DNA of 11,904 nt. Source: Spyradocola sp034113365 (GTDB lineage Bacteria > Bacillota > Clostridia > Christensenellales > UBA1750). The position numbers and the translations under genes were made by a program. The notes below the pieces were generated by a model. That model made no database searches. It was not told where the DNA came from and saw only the letters and a program-made list of their open reading frames with translations. Of the stretch, positions 1 to 5,886 are shown piece after piece. Location of the stretch: NCBI GenBank assembly GCA_034113365.1, contig JAXEXP010000062.1, positions 1 to 11,904 on the forward strand. The letters are read 5' to 3'. How positions within the stretch are numbered: position 1 is the first letter of the stretch; each line of letters begins with the position of its first letter.

Positions 1-47
1 AATTCTGTCAAGCCCTCTACCTTTGTGTATCTTCTTGCCATGCTAAA

Positions 48-93
48 ACCTCCTGTCGTAGTTTCTATTCTACAACAGGAGGTCTCTTTTTTC
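48..93. terminator. Rho-independent terminator, probably bidirectional
   Basis: An inverted repeat pairs 48-61 with 70-83 (14 bp with one C/A mismatch, 8-base loop). On the plus strand it is followed by CTCTTTTTTC, a good T-tract, so it probably ends a plus-strand gene lying left of the window. On the minus strand only TTT follows, so it could also serve, more weakly, the surface-protein gene ending at 133. Bases 1-47 hold no gene that I can support. Confidence 0.75.
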
Positions 94-132
94 TATTGTC
101 CGTTATCCGGGGATCAGTCCACTCTTTGGTTG

Positions 133-987
133 TTATGCGCGTTTTTTATTCATCTGGAGGGAGAGTATCGCTGCACTGGACAACAAAAGCATAGTCCAGA
201 GCAGGATGCCGACAGGTTCGCCGTCGCCGGTTTGCGGAGAGCGCTCGTCCATTGCGGAGGTCGGCGCGTCAGGGGTGGTCGTCGGCGTATCTTCCAACTC
301 TTGGGGCTCCGTGTAATCCGGGTAAGGGCCGTTGTTGGAGGAACCCGGGTTGCTGTTGGAATTGCTGGCCCAATACGTGATCGCGATGGGCGACAGGCTG
401 GTGACGTGGACGTGGATGCCGTCCTGCTGCGGGTCCGCCGTCAGCGTTTCGACCTCGCCAGCGCGCTCGCCGTGCGTGATCATGTGGGTGACGATGAAGG
501 TGTATCCGTTCATGCCGGTGCCTTCCGGGTAGGGGAGCGTCACGTCCAGACCTTCCGCCGGGAAGTTCTCCGGCGGGATCGTCACCCATTCGCCGTCGTC
601 ATTCTGCGCCTGAAGCACAACGTCCAGATAGACGGTGGTGGTGTCCTCGTCAGCATGAGCGCTGGCTGCTTCGGTCAGCGCATTCTGGACAGCCTCGACG
701 GTGGAATATTGCTCCGCGACAGTCTCCGGCACGGACTGCAGCGCGCTGGATTTTACTTGGGTCTGCTCCTCGGGCTGGTTGGGATTCAGCGGGGGAAGGA
801 GCAGCTGTTCTTCGTCTTCAACAGGAACGTTGCCTGCAGCATCCAGGAAGCGCATGTTGCAGCGTGTGCAGCCCCAGTGCGCGATGTATCCATACGACTC
901 GTAAGTGGGCTCCAGACGCGGAACCACTTCAATGCTGTGGTTGCCGTCGCCGTCCTCCCAGTCCATCGGATTGCCGTTGGCATCCAC
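133..987 (-). CDS. C-terminal part of the Cys-repeat surface protein with SPQTG sorting signal
   Basis: This is the same frame as the upstream segment. The first possible start that gives a long product is a GTG at 987 inside the sixth repeat; I see no convincing ribosome site for it, and the product would have no signal peptide, so independent translation is doubtful. It holds the end of repeat six and all of repeat seven, an acidic linker, a beta-rich domain and the wall-sorting tail: SPQTG at 226-240, a hydrophobic helix, then Lys-Lys-Arg-Ala. SPxTG-type motifs are known substrates of class B sortase in Clostridioides difficile, so SPQTG is a believable variant of LPxTG. No sortase gene is in the window. 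Best read as the severed 3' part of one gene; automatic pipelines may call it as a separate protein. Confidence 0.5.
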   Translation of the reverse strand: MDANGNPMDWEDGDGNHSIEVVPRLEPTYESYGYIAHWGCTRCNMRFLDAAGNVPVEDEEQLLLPPLNPNQPEEQTQVKSSALQSVPETVAEQYSTVEAVQNALTEAASAHADEDTTTVYLDVVLQAQNDDGEWVTIPPENFPAEGLDVTLPYPEGTGMNGYTFIVTHMITHGERAGEVETLTADPQQDGIHVHVTSLSPIAITYWASNSNSNPGSSNNGPYPDYTEPQELEDTPTTTPDAPTSAMDERSPQTGDGEPVGILLWTMLLLSSAAILSLQMNKKRA

Positions 988-1770
988 ATCCCAGCCGCAG
1001 TTCGTGCAGATATAGTAGCTCTGCCTGAAGCCGCCGCCGCAGGAGGTGTAATTCGAAGGATAGGATTCGATGGTGGGGACATGAGGCTCTGCGGGTTCTT
1101 CGCCCTGTATCGGGTTGCCGTTGAAGTCCAGACGGCATTCACAGACTGTGCAGATTTGGTACTGCTGATGGTAGCCGGGCTGACAGGGAAAGTCCGGATC
1201 GTGGCGCTAGCCGTCGGGGACATGAGATGCCGTGGGATCACGGGGCTGTATCGGATTGCCGTTGGCGTCCAAAAAACAGCCACAGACCGTGCAGAAGCAG
1301 AACGGCACATCGATGCCGCCCCGACAGGGCAGAAAGTCCGGGTCATGGAGCTCGCTGCCGCGGGTGTGAGAACCGTTTCCAGCGACCCATTGCATAGGTG
1401 CACCGTTTATATCAACCGGGTTTCCGCAGTCCACGCAAATATAGAAGTTCGTTTGGAATCCGCCATTACAGGGGGTGTAATCTGCAGAGTGCTCCTCAGT
1501 GCCGGGCGTATGCGTTTGTTTTGTGGGCGGATCAGGATTCAGCCGCGTGCCATCCTTGTCCACAACAGTGCCACATGCGATACAATGGTAATGTGGAACC
1601 TTAAACCCGCCATAGCAGGGAGTAAAGTCCGCACCCTCCTCGTTGCTCAGATCCGGAACGTGCTTCTTTTCGCCGCCGCTGCAGCCGTTGGCGGGACCGA
1701 CATGTACATGCGGGTTGCCATCTTTGTCACAGGCTGCGCCGCAGTCGATGCACAGATAGTAGTCGTAGCC
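829..1770 (-). repeat. Seven tandem coding repeats, CxxC plus D-x-x-G-N-P type
   Basis: Seven diverged units of about 46-56 residues encode Cys-x-x-Cys followed about five residues later by Asp-x-x-Gly-Asn-Pro or a close variant, with a third conserved Cys in a Pro-Cys-x-Gly-Gly context about 11-14 residues before most pairs. Spacing between pairs is 56, 49, 48, 47, 48 and 46 residues. Units one and seven are the most diverged. The copies differ enough at DNA level that recent slippage is unlikely. The TAG falls in the linker before the fifth unit. Confidence 0.8.
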
Positions 1771-1938
1771 GTAGCCGCCGGTCTGGTCGTTCCAGTCGGC
1801 AGGATACAGCGTTGTCAAGTCAGGCTTGTGCAGACCGGTGCAGGGTGACGCGGCGCTGACGGTTGAGGGCAGGAACGCGATCAGCAGCACCAGTGCGAGC
1901 GCGACACAGCCCAACTGCTTTGTGAAGGGTTTGCGCAT
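1207..1938 (-). CDS. Secreted Cys-repeat protein, N-terminal part (ends at the TAG)
   Basis: As read by standard rules this encodes 243 residues. The ATG at 1938 is chosen because AAAGGAG lies about 9 bases upstream; the in-frame GTG three codons earlier overlaps that ribosome site. Residues 1-30 are a typical signal peptide (KxxxR-type basic start, long Val/Leu/Ala core, cleavage likely near SAA). Four repeats follow, each with Cys-x-x-Cys, then Asp-x-x-Gly-x-Pro or a close variant, and between them Pro-Cys-x-Gly-Gly followed by an aromatic or aliphatic residue. There is no anchor, so if made alone it would be released from the cell. The repeat does not match a family I can name. Bound metal or disulfides are both possible; outside the cell disulfides or structural zinc seem likely. 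A weak promoter candidate (TTGCCG-17-TAATCT on the minus strand, 2035-2007) lies upstream. Confidence 0.6.
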   Translation of the reverse strand: MRKPFTKQLGCVALALVLLIAFLPSTVSAASPCTGLHKPDLTTLYPADWNDQTGGYGYDYYLCIDCGAACDKDGNPHVHVGPANGCSGGEKKHVPDLSNEEGADFTPCYGGFKVPHYHCIACGTVVDKDGTRLNPDPPTKQTHTPGTEEHSADYTPCNGGFQTNFYICVDCGNPVDINGAPMQWVAGNGSHTRGSELHDPDFLPCRGGIDVPFCFCTVCGCFLDANGNPIQPRDPTASHVPDG

Positions 1939-2064
1939 AGACTCCACTCCTTTTGTGACTGTGCTCTCCTAATGCGGGGCAGAGAGAGACAGCTTATAAT
2001 AAGTTCAGATTACCGCAAGGCATCCGCCGCGGCAATTATCTCGCTGCATAGTCCATTGATTTTT

Positions 2065-2103
2065 TATAAAACAAAAAGCGGAGGAACCGTGAGGAACCTC
2101 CGC
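2065..2103 (-). terminator. Rho-independent terminator of the kinase/zinc-ribbon operon
   Basis: On the minus strand a 7-bp GC-rich stem (GCGGAGG with CCTCCGC, 2103-2097 with 2084-2078) encloses a 12-base loop that can add two C-G pairs. TTTTTGTTTT follows. It begins 14 bases after the stop codon of the zinc-ribbon gene. Confidence 0.8.
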
Positions 2104-2117
2104 CCGTGCGGTGAAGA

Positions 2118-3356
2118 TCAGCGGAATATCGCCTGCGTGGTGTCGATGGGATACCCGGCCTGATTGTCGATGTCGATGCGATTGCCGGAGAATACGCTGC
2201 CCGCAAAATCGATGGTGATGGTGCCGTCCAGCATTGCAAACTGCACGCCGATGTCGTTGTCCTCGATCGTGCAGTCCGGGAACACGTCGTTGAAGGAGTG
2301 AAAGACTCTGGAATTGTACTTAAAGCCGATGCCGTTGCCGCGGAAGGTGCAGCGTTCCACGCCGATCATGCCGCCGTCCTGCGTCAGTGCACCGACGTCC
2401 CAGCCGGTGAAGCTGCAGTTGCCCATGTAGATGGAGGCGGTGGTGGACAGGCCGATGCCGCCGTCGCCTACAAAGTCTAAATCGAACAGCATCACGTTGG
2501 AGGGGTAGTCGGAGTTTACGGACAGCGTGCCGGTGAAGGTGGTGCGCCCGCTGCCCTCCGCGCTGCCATACAGGTTGACCGCGCGCAGCAGCGTCAGATT
2601 GCCCGAGTAGGTCACGGGCGGCAGATAGATGTCCACGATGGTGTCCTCGGGCACCTCCTCATTGATGCGGGCGAGCAGCGCGTTCAGTTCCTCCATCGTG
2701 TTCAGGGCGGTGTCTTTGGCAGTGTAGACCTGATGAACGAGGGGGATCACCTCAAAGGTCTGCTTGAGGCGGATGGTGTCGCCGTTTTTCATGTTCAGCG
2801 TCCAGTGCAGCTCGTTGGTGCCGCTCAGGCCTGAATAGGTGATGTCGCTCTCCCGTGCGGCGGGCAGATAGTCCGTTTTGAAGGCGGGTTCCGTCAGCGT
2901 CAGCGCGCCGTTGTCGTTGGGAAAGGCCTCCAGCGTGCAGCTTTCCACCTTGGCAAAGAACGCGTCGGTATCGGCGAGCTGGCCGTTCTGATAGACGCCG
3001 AGCATGACGGTCATGTTGCTATATTCTTCCGTGGACAGAGAGACGCTTTTCTCGCCGATGGGCCGGTTGTTGGCGATGTCGCTGGGGTGGAAGGTGACCA
3101 GCAGCTCGTATGCACCGTCCTGATCCGTGTAGACGATGGTCGCGCCGCCCTCAAAGGTTTTGGGGCGGAGGAGAAGCGCGCAGACCAGCGCGATGAATGC
3201 GGTCAGCGTCACGCACAGCGCCGCGATCAGCGCTTTTTTCCGCCAAAGACGCGGCGGACGCACGACCTTCTTTTGCTGCTGGCTCTGGGCGCAGTGTGGA
3301 CAGAAGGCTGCCTCATCCGGCAGAGATGCCCCGCAATGGATACAGTTTTTGCTCAT
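2118..3356 (-). CDS. Zinc-ribbon, single-pass membrane protein with extracytoplasmic beta-helix-like domain
   Basis: Length is 412 residues. Residues 5-22 form a four-cysteine zinc ribbon (C5, C8, C19, C22; the first pair in CIHCG, the second in CPHC). A basic stretch (29-41) precedes one strongly hydrophobic helix (about 42-63), so the ribbon should face the cytoplasm and the remaining 350 residues the outside. Residues about 70-210 look like a beta-rich domain. About 238-408 has short repeated turns (NCSFTG, RCTFRGNGIG, TIEDNDIG, VFSGNRIDI) typical of right-handed parallel beta-helix proteins of the pectate-lyase-like fold, but no catalytic residues can be assigned. It starts 15 bases after the kinase stop, so the two genes share an operon. 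This layout, ribbon inside and a binding domain outside beside a kinase, suggests a sensor or kinase partner; that role is inference. The ATG is preceded by AGAGG. Confidence 0.85.
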   Translation of the reverse strand: MSKNCIHCGASLPDEAAFCPHCAQSQQQKKVVRPPRLWRKKALIAALCVTLTAFIALVCALLLRPKTFEGGATIVYTDQDGAYELLVTFHPSDIANNRPIGEKSVSLSTEEYSNMTVMLGVYQNGQLADTDAFFAKVESCTLEAFPNDNGALTLTEPAFKTDYLPAARESDITYSGLSGTNELHWTLNMKNGDTIRLKQTFEVIPLVHQVYTAKDTALNTMEELNALLARINEEVPEDTIVDIYLPPVTYSGNLTLLRAVNLYGSAEGSGRTTFTGTLSVNSDYPSNVMLFDLDFVGDGGIGLSTTASIYMGNCSFTGWDVGALTQDGGMIGVERCTFRGNGIGFKYNSRVFHSFNDVFPDCTIEDNDIGVQFAMLDGTITIDFAGSVFSGNRIDIDNQAGYPIDTTQAIFR

Positions 3357-3371
3357 ATTACCTCTTCTTTT

Positions 3372-4112
3372 TCAGAGTGATTCCATCAGGTGAAGCACGC
3401 TTTTGTAGCGCTTTTCGGGGTTGATCATGGTGCATTTCTGCACGATGCGGCCCAGCCTGCCGCCAGCCAGCTCCTTGGACGGATGCTTGCCAGTGAGCAT
3501 GATGTTGAGCAGTATGCCCACGGCGTAGAGATCCGCGCGCCCGTCGGTCTGCGAAATGCCGTACTGCTCCGGCGCGGCATAGCCTGTCGTGCCCAGCACC
3601 TGGGTATCGGCATCGCTTCGGTTCTTGACGATGCGGGCGGCGTCAAAGTCGATCAGGACCGCCTGATCGCCTCGGATGATCACGTTCTCGGGCTTGATGT
3701 CCCGGTGTACCGCGCCAAGGCTGTGGAGCACCCACAGTGCGCTGCAGAGCTGCAGTATGATCTTCCGCGCTTCCGCCGGGGTAAACAGCGCGCCCTTCAG
3801 CAGATCGTCAAGGGAGTCTCCCTGAATGTATTCCTCCAGCACCGCGACCCTTCCTTCGTGCTCAGCGACTTCCATGACCTGCGGAAGATTTGGGCAGGAA
3901 ATGCCGCGCAGCTTGCGGTAAACCTCCGCGTTTCCGCAATATTGACGGAAAACCAGGCGCGTTCCGTTCTGCTTGTGCCGCAGAAGCGAAACGCAGCCGC
4001 GCTCCCCGCTTTTGAATGTGTATACCGTATCATATTCCACGCCGATGCTCGTTAGCAGGAACTGGTAAATGCTCTCACCCTCTTTGGCAGCTATGCGGTG
4101 TGCATATTGCAT
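3372..4112 (-). CDS. Hanks-type serine/threonine kinase-like protein
   Basis: Starting at the ATG at 4112 gives 246 residues; the frame stays open upstream but would run into the divergent regulator gene, and a predicted promoter ends just ahead of this ATG. It is a soluble, kinase-domain-only protein. Visible motifs are a loose glycine loop (about 34-43), Glu63 for helix C, HRDIKPEN (136-143) with catalytic Asp138 and Lys140, DFD in place of DFG (155-157) and an APE motif at 180-182 after GTTGY. The beta-3 position that is Lys in active kinases reads VFRQY, with Arg56. Loss of that lysine often weakens or abolishes activity, yet the catalytic and activation segments are intact, so activity is uncertain. 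It is the first gene of an operon with the zinc-ribbon/beta-helix membrane protein and divergent from an XRE regulator. No transmembrane helix follows the kinase domain, so signal input probably comes from the partner protein. Confidence 0.88.
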   Translation of the reverse strand: MQYAHRIAAKEGESIYQFLLTSIGVEYDTVYTFKSGERGCVSLLRHKQNGTRLVFRQYCGNAEVYRKLRGISCPNLPQVMEVAEHEGRVAVLEEYIQGDSLDDLLKGALFTPAEARKIILQLCSALWVLHSLGAVHRDIKPENVIIRGDQAVLIDFDAARIVKNRSDADTQVLGTTGYAAPEQYGISQTDGRADLYAVGILLNIMLTGKHPSKELAGGRLGRIVQKCTMINPEKRYKSVLHLMESL

Positions 4113-4134
4113 TTTTCCGCAGAATCTGTATGAT
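4107..4134 (+). promoter_or_regulatory. Candidate promoter for the XRE regulator
   Basis: TTGCAT (4107-4112) and TATGAT (4129-4134) are 16 bp apart on the plus strand. Predicted start is near 4141, about 47 bases before the regulator ATG. The -35 box overlaps the kinase start codon, so this promoter and that of the kinase operon would fire toward each other. Confidence 0.4.
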
Positions 4135-4146
4135 AATAACTGTGCA

Positions 4147-4175
4147 ATTATATACGAGCGATGCGAAATTGTAAA
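4147..4175 (-). promoter_or_regulatory. Sigma-A-type promoter for the kinase operon
   Basis: On the minus strand TTTACA (4175-4170) and TATAAT (4152-4147) are 17 bp apart, a near-consensus promoter. Predicted start is near 4140, giving a leader of about 28 bases to the kinase ATG at 4112. Its -35 box overlaps the leader and ribosome site of the divergent XRE gene. Confidence 0.7.
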
Positions 4176-4187
4176 GGTGGCGTGAGC

Positions 4188-4607
4188 ATGAAGGATACAA
4201 ACAGCTTGCAGCAGGAGCTGATGCAGGCGCCGGATCTGGATCGTTTTTTGTCGGAAAACCGGGAGAATTTCCAGGGCGGCTGCGTCCACGAGCTGCTTGG
4301 TGAGCTCTATCAGAAGCGGAACATCTCCAAGGCGGCGCTCGCAAAGCAGTCGGGTATGAGCGAGGTCTATCTGCATCAGGTGTTTGCAGGGCGGCGCAAT
4401 CCCTCACGCAGCCGGCTGATCTGCCTGTGCTTCGGGCTGTCCGCCACATTGGAGGAGACGCAGACGTTGCTCAAGCAGTGCGGCTATGCGCAGCTCTATG
4501 CCCGGGATCGACGGGATGCCATCATACTGTACGGCATAGTCAACGGCATGAGCCTGTTTGACGTCAACGACAAACTGTTCTCGGAGGAGGAAGAAACCTT
4601 ATTTTAG
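4188..4607 (+). CDS. XRE-family helix-turn-helix transcriptional regulator
   Basis: Length is 139 residues from the ATG at 4188, which has AAAGGTGG about eight bases ahead; an in-frame ATG at 4161 lies before that ribosome site and is not preferred. Residues about 33-90 form an XRE/Cro-like HTH: a helix with NISKAALAKQSGMS, then the recognition helix around EVYLHQVFAGRRNPSR. The C-terminal 50 residues (LSATLEETQTLLKQCGY onwards) form an acidic helical domain. I recall similar regulators beside kinase genes in other Clostridia, but could not check this here. It probably binds the shared divergent gap with the kinase operon, controlling itself and the kinase. The gene ends in TAG, showing that TAG is used as a normal stop in this organism. 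No clear terminator follows. Confidence 0.85.
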   Translation: MKDTNSLQQELMQAPDLDRFLSENRENFQGGCVHELLGELYQKRNISKAALAKQSGMSEVYLHQVFAGRRNPSRSRLICLCFGLSATLEETQTLLKQCGYAQLYARDRRDAIILYGIVNGMSLFDVNDKLFSEEEETLF

Positions 4608-4634
4608 CAGATGCAATCCGGCCATCCTAAAACC

Positions 4635-4662
4635 TTGACATATGCATGGATTGTGCTATCAT
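4635..4662 (+). promoter_or_regulatory. Strong sigma-A promoter of the BFD-like gene
   Basis: TTGACA (4635-4640, consensus) and TATCAT (4657-4662) are 16 bp apart, with a TGC extension just before the -10. Predicted start is near 4669, about 50 bases ahead of the BFD-like ATG. Confidence 0.8.
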
Positions 4663-4666
4663 ATGT
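4638..4666. promoter_or_regulatory. Possible operator: 7-bp inverted repeat over the BFD promoter
   Basis: ACATATG (4638-4644) and CATATGT (4660-4666) are exact inverted arms 15 bp apart. The left arm overlaps the -35 and the right arm the -10, about two helical turns centre to centre, which would suit a dimeric repressor. No regulator can be named. Confidence 0.35.
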
Positions 4667-4720
4667 GCTAAGAGGGACATGAGGAATTGTGTCCGTTCTT
4701 CAGACAGGAGGGTACGAATT

Positions 4721-4918
4721 ATGGAAAACGTGATGATCTGCAACTGCAAGCAGGTGTCCATGCACGACGTCAGCGAAGCGCTGCACCAGTGCAAGACCTT
4801 CGACGAGGTGGAAAAGACGTTCTTGGAGGTGCAGAAGCTCACGCACTGCTCCACCGGCTGCGGCAAGTGCCACGACAAGATACTGGATGCCATTTCCGAG
4901 CTGATGAATGGCAGATAA
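4721..4918 (+). CDS. BFD-like [2Fe-2S]-binding domain protein
   Basis: Length is 65 residues; the ATG at 4721 follows CAGGAGGG by eight bases. The cysteine pattern C7-x-C9 ... C47-x-x-C50, with Cys-Gly-Lys-Cys at the second pair, fits the bacterioferritin-associated ferredoxin (BFD-like) domain, in which four cysteines bind one [2Fe-2S] cluster. Cys24 and Cys43 are extra. Classic Bfd removes iron from bacterioferritin; stand-alone Clostridia versions have no proven partner, and no ferritin or nitrite reductase gene lies here, so the role is limited to a predicted Fe-S or redox carrier. It is a single-gene unit with its own promoter and terminator. Homology to the BFD N-terminus of larger oxidoreductases is also possible, but nothing suggests a broken longer gene. 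Confidence 0.85.
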   Translation: MENVMICNCKQVSMHDVSEALHQCKTFDEVEKTFLEVQKLTHCSTGCGKCHDKILDAISELMNGR

Positions 4919-4926
4919 GCAGCGAC

Positions 4927-4963
4927 AAAAGGCCATCCCCAATCGCCGGGGACGGCCTTTTTT
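4927..4963 (+). terminator. Rho-independent terminator after the BFD-like gene
   Basis: GGCCATCCCC (4931-4940) pairs with GGGGACGGCC (4948-4957) with one A/C mismatch. AAAA precedes and TTTTTT follows. It begins about ten bases past the stop and could also work on the minus strand. Confidence 0.9.
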
Positions 4964-5003
4964 GCGCGGATTTGGTTAATGAATTCCCGCACAGCGCGGC
5001 TGC

Positions 5004-5033
5004 TTGTGCGCAGATCCCAGGCTGTGCTATACT
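5004..5033 (+). promoter_or_regulatory. Extended -10 promoter of the kinase-like gene
   Basis: TATACT (5028-5033) is preceded by TGC, and a weak -35 TTGTGC (5004-5009) lies 18 bp upstream. Predicted start is near 5040, with an AAGGAG ribosome site at 5050-5055. Confidence 0.55.
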
Positions 5034-5062
5034 CATCTTATCAAGAAGCAAGGAGCGGATCT

Positions 5063-5881
5063 ATGGAGCAGACGCTGGACGGCATCCGGTTTTCCATGGG
5101 CAAGGCATTTGACTTTTCCTTTCTGCGCAGATACGGCACGGTATTCAAGGTGTTTGACGATCAGGACTCGGGCAACATCTGCTTCGGCGTGCGCGGCGCG
5201 GACGGAACGCGGGTTTTCGTCAAATACGCGGGTGCGGTGACGGCGCGGGGCAGCGTGACGCCCGCGGAGGCGGTGGACGCGCTGCGGCGCACCATCCCCA
5301 TCTATCGGGAGCTGCGGCACCCGGCGCTGATCCGCCTGCGGGAGACCTTTGAGGCAAACGGCGGGCTGGGGCTGGTGTTCGACTGGGAGGACGGGCTGTG
5401 CATGGGCAGGATGTACCCCGAATCGCGCGCGCAGTTCTGCAAGCTCCCGCAGCAGGCGCATCTGCAAGTGTTTGACGACATCACGGCCTTTCTGGCGCAC
5501 ACGGCGCGCCGCGGCTGGCTGGCGGTGGACTTCTACGACGGCAGTGTGATGTACGATCCCGCGCGCGGCAAAACCACCATCTGCGACATCGACTTCTTCC
5601 GCAGACTGCCCTGCGTCAACGACATGGGGCGCATGTGGGGCAGCAGCATCTTCATGTCGCCGGAGGAGTTCGAGCTGGGCGCGCAGCTGGACAAGCGCAC
5701 GAACGTATACACGCTGGGCGCGATGGCGTTTGCGCTGTTCGGCGATTTTTCGCGCACAAAAGAGAAATGGACGCTGAGCGAGGCGCGGTATCAGGTAGCA
5801 AAACGCGCCCTCAGCGATGTTCCGCAGATGCGGCAGGCCTCCATTGGGGAATTTGCAAATGCGTGGAATGATGCACAATAG
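5063..5881 (+). CDS. Degenerate protein-kinase-like protein (possible pseudokinase)
   Basis: Length is 272 residues. The ATG at 5063 has AAGGAG seven bases upstream; the longer frame from 4979 runs through the promoter and is not used. The kinase fold can be followed: VFVKY carries the beta-3 lysine, an extended N-lobe helix region contains ELRHPALIRL, the catalytic-loop position reads AVDFYDGSVM, then CDIDFF in place of DFG, and a SPEE motif after GSSIF. The HRD Asp and the DFG Asp are kept. The loop His and Arg, the Lys two residues after the Asp, and the Asn that binds metal are replaced by Ala, Val, Tyr and Ser. It therefore looks like an atypical kinase or pseudokinase, not decay: the frame is intact over 819 bases and has its own promoter and terminator. 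It has no membrane helix. It lies about 1 kb from the kinase at 3372-4112; a functional link is speculation. Confidence 0.72.
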   Translation: MEQTLDGIRFSMGKAFDFSFLRRYGTVFKVFDDQDSGNICFGVRGADGTRVFVKYAGAVTARGSVTPAEAVDALRRTIPIYRELRHPALIRLRETFEANGGLGLVFDWEDGLCMGRMYPESRAQFCKLPQQAHLQVFDDITAFLAHTARRGWLAVDFYDGSVMYDPARGKTTICDIDFFRRLPCVNDMGRMWGSSIFMSPEEFELGAQLDKRTNVYTLGAMAFALFGDFSRTKEKWTLSEARYQVAKRALSDVPQMRQASIGEFANAWNDAQ

Positions 5882-5886
5882 CGCAG

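Larger units (their letters stand above)
133..1938 (-). pseudogene. Wall-anchored Cys-repeat surface protein interrupted by one in-frame TAG (full locus)
   Basis: Reading from the ATG at 1938 gives a single frame down to the TAA at 133, with one TAG at 1207-1209 (codon 244 of 601). I translated the stretch between the two open segments (1206-988) by hand: it is open and carries the same repeat, with no frameshift. The full product would have a signal peptide (about 1-30), seven CxxC repeats (pairs at residues 63/66, 119/122, 168/171, 216/219, 263/266, 311/314, 357/360), a linker, a beta-rich domain (about 433-523) of a kind I recall near the C-terminus of Clostridia surface proteins, a Ser/Asn/Pro/Thr-rich spacer, SPQTG (567-571), a hydrophobic helix and NKKRA. 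The stop separates the export signal from the wall anchor. It may be a nonsense mutation, a sequence error or a read-through site. TAG ends two other genes here, which argues against genome-wide recoding. Confidence 0.75.

Noticed and set aside
988..1206. Frameshift or IS insertion as the cause of the split surface gene
   Set aside because: Hand translation shows the same frame on both sides and uninterrupted repeat sequence; only the TAG codon separates the parts.
25..1848. 607-codon open frame on the plus strand opposite the surface-protein gene
   Set aside because: The minus strand shows a signal peptide, a regular repeat and a sorting signal; the plus translation is low-complexity and Arg/Val/Ala-rich with no domain, typical of the antisense of a GC-rich gene.
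133..1938. Genome-wide recoding of TAG as a sense codon
   Set aside because: TAG ends the XRE gene (4605-4607) and the kinase-like gene (5879-5881), the latter followed at once by a terminator, so TAG acts as a stop in this genome. Local read-through stays possible.
4113..4376. Upstream extension of the kinase gene to an ATG at 4376
   Set aside because: It would overlap the XRE coding region and pass through both predicted promoters; the added 88 residues show no domain.
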